Of a stretch of 64,000 nt of DNA, positions 34,096 to 46,300 are shown piece after piece. The position numbers and the translations under genes are program-made. The notes under the pieces are model-generated. The model saw nothing but the letters and a program-made list of their open reading frames with translations, searched no databases and was not told the DNA's origin. Location: the NCBI GenBank assembly GCA_019916065.1, contig CM034242.1:15715845-15779844 (forward strand), given 5' to 3'. This DNA is from Vitellaria paradoxa (taxonomy: Eukaryota > Streptophyta > Magnoliopsida > Ericales > Sapotaceae). Each line of letters begins with the position of its first letter. The stretch's first letter is position 1.

Positions 34096-35415
34096 TGTCA
34101 CGCCCCAGATTTTCATAACCGAATACCTAGGGGTGACTTGGGATTTATTTGTTAGGTATAAAAATAAGATGATAATAACACGTTGTCACACCCCAGAATT
34201 TTCCTCCAAACTGGGGTTGACCCGCAAGAAAAATTTAAGATATTCAAAATCCCTTGTTTATCCCAAACAATATTTATAAGTCATTGGACTGAACCATTTG
34301 ATGGGATTTCAACTACAGGGCACAAAATAAAGATAGAAAAAAAAATATTACAGAGCCATCTAAGTGTCTCAACCACGCGATTAACATTACATACCAAATA
34401 AAAGCAAATTAGGTCTAAGCTTAATAATTACAATCATCCAACAATTGTTACAGACCAAAAATAAAGTCCTCCAGCTCTGCGCAGGAAAGAAGAAAAAAAA
34501 TAGATAACTCTTCTGATGGAATATTTAAGAGAAATTAATCTCTTTCCAGCTCATCTTCTGTATCCCTGTGCTTAATATCCTGAAAAAAATATTCCCACAA
34601 GGGGTGAGCTACTAAAGCCCAGTAATCAGAATCTCCTAGGTGCCTATATGCAGTGGTTATAATACTACACTGTATTAAGTGACCTATTACAGTGAATGTG
34701 TTTAAGTGGCATACTGTTTATGCAACAATTACTTCAATAGATCTCAACTGAATAATGTAAATTATACTTACAACGGTTCGATGAAACCGTCACCGCCTAC
34801 TATTTTACTTACATGTAAAAATAGTTAAATATTGATGTGTGTACCACAATGAAGTCTGTGTCGCAGTGGTAGGGATCTCAGATTTAGATCTTCAAGGTCT
34901 CAGGATCAAACCCCGTAGTGATACAGGTTTCGTATATATATATATATATATTTATAAAATATTCATCGAGAGGAATTAAATATAATTAAATAATTCCAAT
35001 ACATCATTTATACATAACAAGAGAGGTTGCTAGTCACAGTAAAATTTTGTAGAGGAGTTTAATCTAAATCCTCCTAAGATAATCATACTCCTATCCTCCT
35101 CTACCCCCAGCCTTGGGAACTAGTGACTTTACGGGCTTAGCATCCAATGCATATCGACGGTGTCACCTACCAAAAACCTAGCCGTCGCGACCGGCTACTT
35201 GACTGGCCAGGTCAGAAGGGAGCATCTCCCAAATGAAATGCATATTCCCATCTTCATCTAAAAGGCCATTTCTACCCACCCATCACCCCATTGCCAAAAA
35301 TAACTTTAGCACCAAGTGCCTTAATTTCTTCTCACCCTTTTACATTCCAAGGGTACCTTGTATGGAAATCAGACATTTTTAATAACAACCGGCAATGTTT
35401 CCGGGCGATGAAAAC
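34096..35415 (-). mobile_element. Truncated LTR fragments forming the junction between the units
   Basis: Two LTR borders follow closely: TGTCACGCCCCAGATTTTC at 34096 and TGTCACACCCCAGAATTTTC at 34184, suggesting one LTR landed in another. Words such as GGGGTGAGCTACTAAAGCCCAG are familiar from plant gypsy LTRs in reverse. The sequence stops abruptly at 35415, where unit 2 begins. No coding sequence. Confidence 0.6.
34850..34960 (+). mobile_element. tRNA-derived SINE-like head
   Basis: GTCGCAGTGGTAGGG at about 34860 resembles a Pol III A box, and GGATCAAACCCC at about 34902 resembles a B box. Spacing is about 30-35 bp, as in tRNA-related SINEs. A TA-rich tract follows (34926-34950). No cloverleaf can be drawn with confidence, so a true tRNA gene is unlikely. 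Target duplications were not found. Confidence 0.45.
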
Positions 35416-35885
35416 CTTTAATCATTAGAAAACCTTCCAAGATGAATACAACGGTTGTCCAATATGTTTTGGATTGAATTTTTTTTTTTTTTTCCTGATT
35501 GGAAGAAATTTGTATAAATACATAACAAAGTACAAATTACAAGTTATACCCTTCCCTCTTTCTGAACAAGCTCAAAAGAAAACTATTTATAATCACCACA
35601 ACCATACAAAAGAATGATTAAGAAAGAAAACTATCGCAATTATATCATGACCAATTGTATCCCAATTTAGCTAGAGGCCTACATAAAGTGGGATGCAACA
35701 GTAGAAGCAATTGACAATCTCACAAAATTACTCATCTTGTGATACAAATTGGAGCTAAGTGAGGGATAAGTTCACACACTGGATTAATAATTCAATAATG
35801 TATTCTCATTCCACAAGTTAAATGCATCCTTACTTGTCCACTCTATTTAGATTGTCCCTTGAGGCAGCGGATAAAATTCCTGATT

Positions 35886-38800
35886 ATGGATTCTATTTGG
35901 ATCTTCTTACATGATTTATTTAACTTGGCAAATGTTCCTTTGCAGGAAGAAGGGTTGAAAATTCTGGATTTGAGAGGGCACTATCCCTTGAGAGTAAGTG
36001 CAAAGTTTCCCGTGTGAACATCATTTGTCCCTATCTTATATTTTATTTTTTTTCCTAATTAAATATGACATTGAATCTGTTCTCACAAATATCTTAATTA
36101 ATGTGATAATTCTTTTAAGAAAACTGCTATTCAACCAAATATATATATATATATATAAATCGAATCATGTAATAATGGTTGAGTTGTAGTTAAAATAGGC
36201 TTATATAGATTTATTATTTTCAAACTATAAGTCCATGAGTGTTCTATTACCATGATTTTTTCTCCTACTTGTATTTAGCATTTCTCATTTTCCCAAATCA
36301 GATTGGAGACGACAACGAGGCTTTTCAAGCTGCCTCAGATGAGATAAAGGAGGTGTTGGAAAAAGTATGTGAAGCTCATAACTTGGATTTGGCACAAACG
36401 TGGGCCGTATGCAATAATTGCATGTCGAATGCAAGCTATACAGGACAACTCATGTCCACAAGTGACTTACCATGTTACCCGCCAGAAGACTTACCATGTT
36501 ACCCGCCAGATGAGTTTAATGAATTCATAAATATATGCGACTCATCGCATTTGCGAGAGGGACAAGGGGTTGTTGGGAAGGCAATTTCGTCCCGCGGTCT
36601 AATTTTCTGCTCCGATATAACACAATTCAGCATAGTTGAGTATCCCTTTGCACACTTTGCAAAGTACTATGGACTTCGTAGTAGTTTTGCGATTTGCTTG
36701 CAAAGCAGTCACACCGGAAGCCGCCTTTATGTACTAGAGTTCTTTCTACCTTCACGCCTAAAAATCAATGAGAGCGTAATAAATTTGTTGGGCAATATAT
36801 TAGGAACAATGGAACGACATTTCTATACTTTTAAGCTTGCTTCTGGAAAAGACTTGGGGGAAACTTGCCAATCGAAGTTGTTGACTATTGCAATGGTAAG
36901 AAATTTGATTGCTATACTGTGGAAGTGAAACCCCAAATTACTACTCCACAAAGTCTTCCAGGAACTTCACAAGATGAGGGAGAGATTATGCAGCAAGATC
37001 CATCATCCCAGCAACCAACAGATAAAGCTGCAAATGCAGAGCAAAGCAACATGAATTGTACTTTACAAGATGAAGGAAAGATGATGCAGAAAGATTCATC
37101 ATCCCAGCAATCAATAGATAAAGTTGCAAATGTAGAGCAAAGCAACGTCAATTGTACTTTACAAGATGAGGGAGAGATTAGGCGGCAAGATCCATCATCC
37201 CAGCAATCAATAGATAAAGCTGCAAATGCTGAGCAAAGCAACGTCAATTGTACATCCTCACCTGGAAACGGCACATCCAAAAATTTGAAAAGACCGCAAA
37301 CCAAAACTGGAATTCAACTTAATTTAAATGATATCCGACCGCATGCTAAAAAGAAAATCGCAGATGCTGCAGAGGCTCTCAATGGTAAGTTTAGGGAATG
37401 TGCTCTATTTTTTCTTACATTTAACGATGATTTTTACTTCTGCCGTAAAATAAGGTGTCGTTTACAGTGTTGAAGTAGTACTGTTCATAATTCTAAAGTG
37501 CTTTTTTTTTATGTTATTTAACTTTTCAAAAAGAAAAATTATAAATAAATATTTTAAAATATGAATATTTAATTTTGCATATTTAGTATCTGTTAAATTT
37601 TATTTTTTCTTACATTTAATGATGATTTTTACTTCTACCGTAAAATAAGGTGTCGTTTACAGTGTCCTCCTTTATATTTGAAGTAGTACTGTTCATAATT
37701 CTAAAGTGCTTTTTTTTCATGTTATTTAACTTTTCAAAAGGAAAAATTATAAATAAATATTTTAAAATATGAATATTTAATTTTGCATATTTAGTATCTG
37801 TTAAATTCTTTTTTTAACCACCCACTACCTTTACACTTTTTTATCTTTTTTAACTTGTATTTAATTACAAATTATTTACTTGAATGCAATTTAAAATTAA
37901 CCATCTAATATTTTACAAGTGTTTTAATAATTTTTTATTTTAAATTTATTTGGTAATTTATATAAAATTAAATATATATATATATATATATATATTTATT
38001 TATTGAGTTAATTATGAAAATATCCCTCGAACTATCCTTCTTTTTTTTATATCGTCCTCAAACTATCAAACGCATCTATTTCATCCTCTAATTATCTAAT
38101 TTCGTTTTATTTGATCCGAACATAAATTTCATCCATTAGTTTTAACGGATTCGGATCAAATAGAATGAAATTGAATAATTTAAGGATGTAATAGGTATGT
38201 TGGATAGTTTGGGGATGAAATAAAAAAAAGGATACTTTTGTAAAAAAATCTTGTTAAATTAAGACTTATTTTTTAAGATTTATGATGTTTTTCATTTATC
38301 TTCAATCAAAATTTTGTTTATTATTTTTTCTTCAAAATAAAAATAAAAACATGTCTGGTGAAATAATTTTGTTTACGATAACTAATTTTATTTTAATAAA
38401 ATATTTAATTTTATTAATTTTTTATAAATTTAACTAAATTTAATAAAATATATTTAAACTAGTTAATTTAACATTATATATTATTTTTTAATAATCATTA
38501 ACTTTAATAAAATATATTAATAAATAACATAATTTAATAATAAATTATTATTTTATTTATTAAAGTTAATTCAATGTAATAAAAATATTTTAGTAAAAAA
38601 AATTAGAGGTACTTATTACTTATTAAAAAATTTTAATTTAATTATTTCAATAATAAAATATTATTTTAATAGTAATATTAATTTATTAAATAAATTATTT
38701 TAATATGTAATTATCATTAATTTTATTGAAATAAGTTATTTTAATATGTAATTATTTTTTATTAAAACATAATTATAATCTAATAAAATAAATTATTTTA

Positions 38801-39783
38801 ATAATAAATTATTATCAAAGTTATGATGCAAGGAAATGAATAAAGTATTAAAATTAAAAAATATATTTATAAAAGAGAGATTTTTTTATGAAATTATCCT
38901 ACAAACTATCTTTCTTTTTTCTATTTCATCCCCAAATTATCCAACATATCTATTACATCCTTAAACTATCTAATTTTGTTCTATTTGGTCCGAATCCGTT
39001 AAAGTTAACGGATGGAGTTAGTGTTCGGACTAAATAGAACGAAATTAGATAGTTTGAGGATGAAATATATGCGTTTGATAGTTTGAGGACGATATAAAAT
39101 AAGAGGGATAGTTTGAGGGATATTTTCATAATTAACTCTTATTTATTTACTTAAAACCAAGTTGGGCTTGGTCGTATTACATTATCTAAGGCTAGTGAAA
39201 AATCTCCATTAGGCCACTTCACTTTTGTTAGATAAGATAATAAAAAACAAATCAAAGCAGGAAAAAATTGATTACGAATCATAAACAATATATTTTCACA
39301 TCGATTCTTGTTTTTGCAGTTAGCCGATCTACATTGAAGCGCATTTGCAGAGAACATAATATCAATAGGTGGCCACCTCGAAGTATAAAGGAAAATTGCT
39401 CTCTCCCTCAAGGTTATGATGATAGGCAACAAATCTTATGTCCGAGTTATGGTTTGCCTTCTAGTTCTAACCAAGTCTTGCCTACAATTACTCCTACAAA
39501 TTCTTATGAGACGATGATGCCGGATGTGAATTTTGTGAATGTAAAGGCAAAGCATATAAACGACGTAATAAAATTTAAGCTATTATTGTCATCGGGATTG
39601 GTGGAGTTGCAACATGAAATAGCTAAGAGGTTGAAGTTGACGGGTGGAACATATGATATCAAATATGAAGATGAGGAAAAGGACTTAGTCTTAATAACTT
39701 GTGATGAAGATGTACAAGATTGGTTACGTACTTGTGAATCACAGGGTAGCAATTCACTCAAGGTATTCCTAATGCCAAAGTAG
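35886..39783 (+). pseudogene. NLP (NIN-like) RWP-RK gene, frameshifted copy
   Basis: Same exon plan as the unit 1 gene: 35886-35993, 36302-37384, 39320-39783. The middle exon is 1,083 bp instead of 1,084, because GGGGGAAAAC in unit 1 is GGGGGAAAC at about 36856-36864. The missing A shifts the frame at the end of the GAF-like region and gives a stop near 36928, so the RWP-RK and PB1 domains would not be translated. The downstream reading frame is otherwise open, and exon 3 shows only a few substitutions (His to Tyr, Lys to Glu). Splice sites are kept, so the lesion looks recent. A sequencing or assembly error in the homopolymer context is the main alternative. Confidence 0.8.
38005..39138. mobile_element. 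MULE-like long-TIR element, unit 2 copy
   Basis: Same element as 4336-5473 with the same TIR tips and TTATTTATT target duplication. Length 1,134 bp. It was present before the segmental duplication. Confidence 0.8.
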
Positions 39784-42605
39784 CTAATCATTGACCATAT
39801 TGAATCTTGTAGTTTTATTTATTTCAACTCCCTTTACACTTTCCAGTTTGTAGTTAAATTTTACTTTATCTTCAAGTTTCTTCTATTGCATTAAACATTT
39901 AAGCATGTACTATTTCAAGAAAAGGAACTGAATCAATCTCAATTTATTGATCGTTTGATTTCATGTTTACTGTCTTTTGGTATAAAGAAAATTAATATTA
40001 ATATTTCTATGATGGTCAATGATCTACTGAATTCTCTATAAACTATATAATTATTTTTTTAAAATTTAAAAGAGGAGGTCCTTCTCTTTTGAGACATAAA
40101 ATGTGACCGTTCGTATGACCCAATACAATCACAACGATTGTTGTGTGGTTATTTAGATGCCATATTTCAGGACTTTCTTAGATATCGAGCTATACCACTT
40201 TAGTTAATCTGGTTTGTTAGTCTCCAACTAACATACCACAGATCTTGCACTAATTAAAGTAAAACTTCCCAAATTCACTAATCTTCAATGGAGTAGAATG
40301 GACAAGGAGTAAAGTAGTGGACTAAGGATCTCATACCAATTAAAGTAGGACAAGAAAATTTCATTAATCTCTAAGAAAGAATAATAATTAGCGGATTAGA
40401 GATTTCATACTAATTAAAGTAAGATCTCTAGCAAATGGACCAAAGATCTCACACTTGAAGTAGAAAAAGCAACAACCTAAGTTAAAATTACAAGAAAGAA
40501 AAGATAAAAACTCATGTATTGGGATGTTTGATTGTGTTTCTTTTGTATCCAGCTCCTTTTATAAGTCATTGAAGGCAATTACTTTTGCCCTTTGCTCTGC
40601 TTTTCAACACTTGATTGTGGCATTCAATTCGCTCTCTTTATATTTGAATATCCCTACCAAATTTGAATTGGTAGTTGTTCTGTGTTGTGTAACTACTTTT
40701 ATTTTGATCATAAGGCAATATATTTCCTTTCATTTCTAGCTACTTTTATTTGAATTTCCCTATATTTCTAGCTCCTTTTATTTTGCTTCACGAGAAAATA
40801 CCATGATTCATATTTTGGATTTTGATTTTATGGGAAGGGTGCGCGAAGCTTGCAGGAATTAATGCCACTCCCACGAGCGCTTGTTTGATAAATTTTTGAA
40901 CTGTGTTTCGGAGGCCAAATTTATCTAGGGTTTGAGGTATATATATCTTGGAATGTATTGTATATTGTAAGAAGTTCAAATTAGGATTTCTAAGGGCAGG
41001 GTGAGATAAAAAACTAAAAACAAATTGAGAATTTTCTCTAAGGATTTTTTAAGGTTCTTTTATCTACTTTTTGTAATTCTTCTTATTCCATTGTTGGAAT
41101 TTGTAGTGAAAATTTGGATTTTACCCCACTTGTGAACGTAGGTAATTGCTGATTTACATAAATTTTGTGTTCTTTTATTGTGATTATTTTTTTCTGTTCA
41201 TTTGTTTTGCCATTATTCACTTGTCATTTTTTTTTCTGTCCGTTTGTTTTGTCATTATTCGCTTGTTTATTACATGAAGGTAATCTGCTATTCTGCTGGT
41301 GTAGCCAGTGACATTCCTGCGCGCATTTAGGCTGTGACATCTTGTACCATTTCACATGTAGCTAGTACGTACATTCACCATTCTATTATTTTCTCTGGGT
41401 GAATAGATATCCAAATGATGGTGAATTTCTTTTAGTCCTTTCTTTAGACGTTTCGTGGTTAGACACACTATTCATTTGCAACATGAGTGAGTTGTGAATT
41501 GGTCAAAACCAACTCTTAACTCATTTCAAGCCACTTGTTCTAGTATGGTTATCATTACGTTATCCTATAATTGACTCCATCCTTCCTAGAGGCATTCTTT
41601 CTACAATGACGTCAACATTGTCTTGAGCTTGGTTAGTTTAGCCCTCTTCCCAGGTCCACTAGTAAGCATGCCAAGGAAAGGCCAATACAATGGCTAATTT
41701 ACTCCTCAGCAACTTGCCGAGGAGGGAGCACATGCCCATCCTTCAAAAAAAAAAAATTATTATCTCTATTATTTTATTATTATTATTTTTTGTGTTGATA
41801 TTGTCTTAGTGTTCAATTGTATTCAACCAAGAAAAGAAAAAAAAAATTAGCTCAGAATAAATTATACTCACCCAAGGAAAAAAAAAATTAGCTCAATATT
41901 AATTGTGCTCACTCAAAGAAAAAAGAAAAATTTTAACCCAATACACTTATGCAATTGTGCTGAACCCACTCACTCAGTATAACTGAAAAATATATAGTCG
42001 CAATTTGATTCTTCCTCTCTCCCTCTCTCTTATTTATATATTTATAATTAGTGCCACCCATGTAATAATTTTTTGCTCAATCCCTGCTCCCCTGTTCATT
42101 AGGGGAATCTCCTATGCTTTGTTTTTTTTTTTTTTTTTTATCTTGCTTTTGGTGTATTCTAGTAACTGTGCCTAAGTTAATCAATATATCTCACTAGATG
42201 TGCCAAAGCAGTGTTACCTTGATATTACAAGAGTGATTTTCCTCTTGCCCCATACAAGGATTGCGGTAATGTAGTGCTGCTCGATATTTAATATTATTAT
42301 TGTCACTATTTGTATGTAATTTGGTTGCTATATTTGAGGTTTTTTGGAATATTGATTGGAATAAATGAAGTAGAGTAAACAAGTATATTAATCTTTAATA
42401 AGTAGACTGTGATTAACTTCATTCAAAATAGAATAAATTGGATTTACTAATCCTAAAACAAGTAGAAGAAACCAAGTTTATTAGTATCTAATAAGTTGAT
42501 TGAAATAAAAAAAAATTATTAAATTAAAGTAAAACAAAGCAAATTCTTTAATCTTAATAATGGACCGACTCAATTAGCGGTACTGCTTTACATATAACAA
42601 AAACA
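39784..42605. other. Non-coding stretch between NLP copy 2 and copia copy 2
   Basis: Contiguous version of the sequence that flanks the gypsy cluster in unit 1. About 37 bp at 40829-40867, including GGGAAGGGTGCGCGAAGC, are absent from unit 1 at the insertion point. The tandem repeat and A/T-rich simple sequence described at 14707-16447 recur here. Confidence 0.5.
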
Positions 42606-43032
42606 TGTTAATAAATTTAATTCATATCGAATCATCAAGAAAATAAATTAATGCGGAAGCGTACCTGAATCCATGATTTGCAATCTCGTGAATTTGCAAT
42701 CTCATGGTTTTGATCTTCCAATTCTATACGTAGGTTTCTTTTCCTAATTTTCTCTGATGATGGGATGTCAGACAGATTAGAAAACCCTTACGTATGACCT
42801 GAGGACCATAACTTACTTATAATAACTGTAGAAACCCTACTTCTATTCGGTCCATCATAAAATAGAAATATGGGTTTAGGTATCTACACATTAAAGGCCC
42901 ATACAAAATTGAGATGTTTTAAAACCCAAAACCTTAAAATCTTAACAGACCACTTTAAATGGGCTTAACCTTTATGATAGCCTATAACACACAAATAACA
43001 TATTTAGCCCACAATTGATTATTTTTCCAATA
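42606..43032 (-). repeat. Copia 3' LTR, unit 2
   Basis: Nearly identical to 16448-16874, including the mutated outer bases and the 17-bp internal duplication that the 5' LTR lacks. Confidence 0.88.
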
Positions 43033-43394
43033 ATCTTCCACTTGGGCTAGATATGTTAGTTTGTGCATTACAAAAGTAACCTTATGAGCTCAAAATTTGC
43101 TATCATTATCAAACATCTCTATGCTATCTGGTCCATCAATTATATCAATATAGGATTAGAGCGGCTTTCGTTATATGTATCATAACTAAACCCATCAATA
43201 GTCACATATATTAATATAATCAACGAAATAGATCAAGTATGGATGTGTAGCATGGAAATTACATGTAATGTGATCTAAACATGCCTATTTCCAACTAGTC
43301 CAACCTTATTCTTTAGTGAGATCATAATAAATACATTCAGAGTGCAAATAAACCATAAACTTTATTCTGCAAAAAATAAATCCATAAAATGTGT

Positions 43395-46300
43395 CTACAA
43401 CTGCAAAGCATCCATATGAGCTGCGTGCTCATGAAAGACCTTGGGTGGTAAGCCTTTAGTGAGCGGATCCGCAATCATAGAGTTTGTGCCAATATGCTCT
43501 ATAGACATCTGACCACTTTGAACTCTTTCCTTAATAACTAGGAACTTGATGTTTATGTGTTTAGATCTCGAAGAGCTCCTATTGTTATTAGAATATAGCA
43601 CAGCTGACTTATTGTCACAAAATAACTTTAATGGTCTTTCAACACTATCCAAAATTCACAACCCAGTGACAAAATTCCGCAGCCATATTCCATGATTAGA
43701 TGCCTCATAACAAGTTATGAACTCTGCTGCCATAATAGAAGAAGCTATGAGTGTCTGCTTGGCACTCTTCCAGGATATAGCTCCTCCAGCCAGCAGGTAG
43801 ATGTAACCTGATGTGGATCTTCTACTATCTTGGCATCTAGCAAAATCGAAATCAGAAAACCCAATGATCTCCAACTAATCCGATTTCCTATATGTGAGCA
43901 TGTAATCTTTTGTTCTCTGTAAGTATCTCATAACTCGTTTGGCTGTTTTCCAATGATCCATCCCAAGATTGCTTAAATATCTGCCCAGCATTCCAATAAT
44001 GAATGCTATGTCTGGACGTGTTCAAACTTGAGCATACATTAAGCTCCCAACAACTGACGCGTAGGGAATCTTCTGCATCTCCTTAACTTCAAGGTCATGT
44101 TTAGGGCACTGATTGAGACTAAATTTGTCTCCCTTAGTGACAGGGGTGTCACCTGGTTTACAATCCTGCATGCCAAACCTTTTAAGTACCTTATCGATAT
44201 AGGCCTTTTGTGATAATCTAAGAATACCCCGAGAGCGATCCCGATGTATCTGAATCCCTAATACAAAAGATGCATTACCAAGATCTTTCATCTCAAAATT
44301 CTTTGATAGAAATCTCTTGGTTTCATGCAATATGTCTATCATTTGTGGCGAGCAATATGTCATCAACATATAAAACTAGTAAAATATACTTATTCCCACT
44401 GAACTTGTGATACACACAATCATCCACAGCATTTACTTCAAAGTCAAACGAGATAATTACTTGATGAAATTTGTGGTACCACTGACGGGAAGCTTGTTTG
44501 AGTCCATAGATGGATTTCTTTAATTTGTAAACCATATTCTTTGTGTCGGGAATTGAGTCTCCCGACACAAAGTTTTCTGGTTGCACCATATAGATCGTTT
44601 CATTAATGTCACCATTAAGAAACGCCGTCTTAACATCCATCTGATGTAACTCAAGATCAAAATGTGCAACAAGTGCCATAATGGTTTTGAAAGAGTCTTT
44701 CATAGAAACTGGAGAGAAAGTCTCTTTAAAGTCGATGCTCTCCTTTTGGGTAAAGCCTTTTGCTACAAGACGAGCCTTATATCTTTTCACATTACCATTC
44801 GAATCCCTTTTGGTTTTAAATATCCATTTGCAACCAATGGGTTTCACACCTTCTGGTAATGGGACAAGATCCCAAACTTTATTGTCTTGCATGGACTTAT
44901 ACTTCTCATTCATGGCATCAATCCACTGTTGAGAGTTAGAACCCTGCATGGCCTGATGAAAGTTGATTGGATTGTCTTCCACCATTCCAATATCTTCCTC
45001 ACGTTCTCGGAGAAATACTATATAATCATCTGAGATAGCACTTCTCATTTCTCTCGTGGATCTTCTTAGTTCTTGAGGTTGTTGATTTTATTCCTCTGGC
45101 ATAATTACCTCATTCAGGATGGGAGGCTGCTCAACATTGTCATGTTGAGGTTCTTGATTTCCTTCTAGATCAATGACAGGTATAGAAGCTTGCACATTAT
45201 CATAAAGGATAGTAGGAATCGAAATCGATTCCTCCTCAAAGATAATGTCTCTAACCTTATTTCTCCCCCAAAATCAACATCCTCAAAAAATGTTGCAGTT
45301 CTCGTTTCAAAAATTGACTTAAGTGTTGGATCATAAAATTTGTAACCCCTCAATCGCTCAGAGTAACCAATAAAGTAACTGCTCACTGTTTTGGAGTCCA
45401 ATTTATTTTCATGTGGCTTATAAGGCCTTGCCTCAGCTGGACATCCCCAAATGTGAAAATGCTTCAAACTAGGCTTTTTGCCTGTCTAAAGCTCATAAGG
45501 TGTTTTGGCAGCTGCTTTAGTGGGTACTCTATTAAGAATATAAGATGCAGTCTTAAGTGCTTCTCCCTAGAGTGATTGCTTGTTCTTGTTTAATTACCTC
45601 ACTCCAAAATAAAAGCTCAAATGAAAATTCAGATTATAAATTCAAATTTAAAGAAAATGTTAAGTGAGGTAAATCAAGACAAGTTTTCCCCCAAGTGCAA
45701 GGTGTGGTTGAAGCACAAAATAACTGGTAAGTCCCAGGTCATTTCCACAGGGATCTAGGGAGTAATGAAGTGAATGACTCTAATGGAGATTAATTTGGCA
45801 AAACACAACTCACAGAAAAATGTGAAATAGAAAATTAAAATCTGATTTGGTTGGTTGATGATTTTGAACTAATTTTCCAAAAGCAAAGTGAATTTAAACT
45901 AAAAGATTAAGTGATAAAAAAAAAGTTGAGCAAGACAAGTTTAATACCAATCCGAATGAATTTCAAGTGCCAAGAGTTTATAAATTACCAAATCAATTTG
46001 TACTGATTTTTGAGAAAATTAATTTCAATTGAAACAAACCATGGATTAAACACTCAATGTGCATAACCTATTTTAAGGACAATAGGAGTTCTAATTCTAG
46101 CAACCCACATACAACAATGTCATGAGAGTTCTAAGTTAAGCAACACCTATGAACTCATCAATAGGATATACAAAGTTGGATTAATCGGGTCTTGAATCAA
46201 TGAGTTCTAAGACACCCAGCTGCAAATTGACTTGATAACCATAAGTACTCAAAGTAAATCCATGAAGTTCGGCCACTTGAGATTCATTGGAAGGGCATTA

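Noticed and set aside
34850..34960. Possible tRNA gene
   Set aside because: A- and B-box-like words are present, but no paired acceptor or anticodon stem could be drawn. A SINE head is the better reading.
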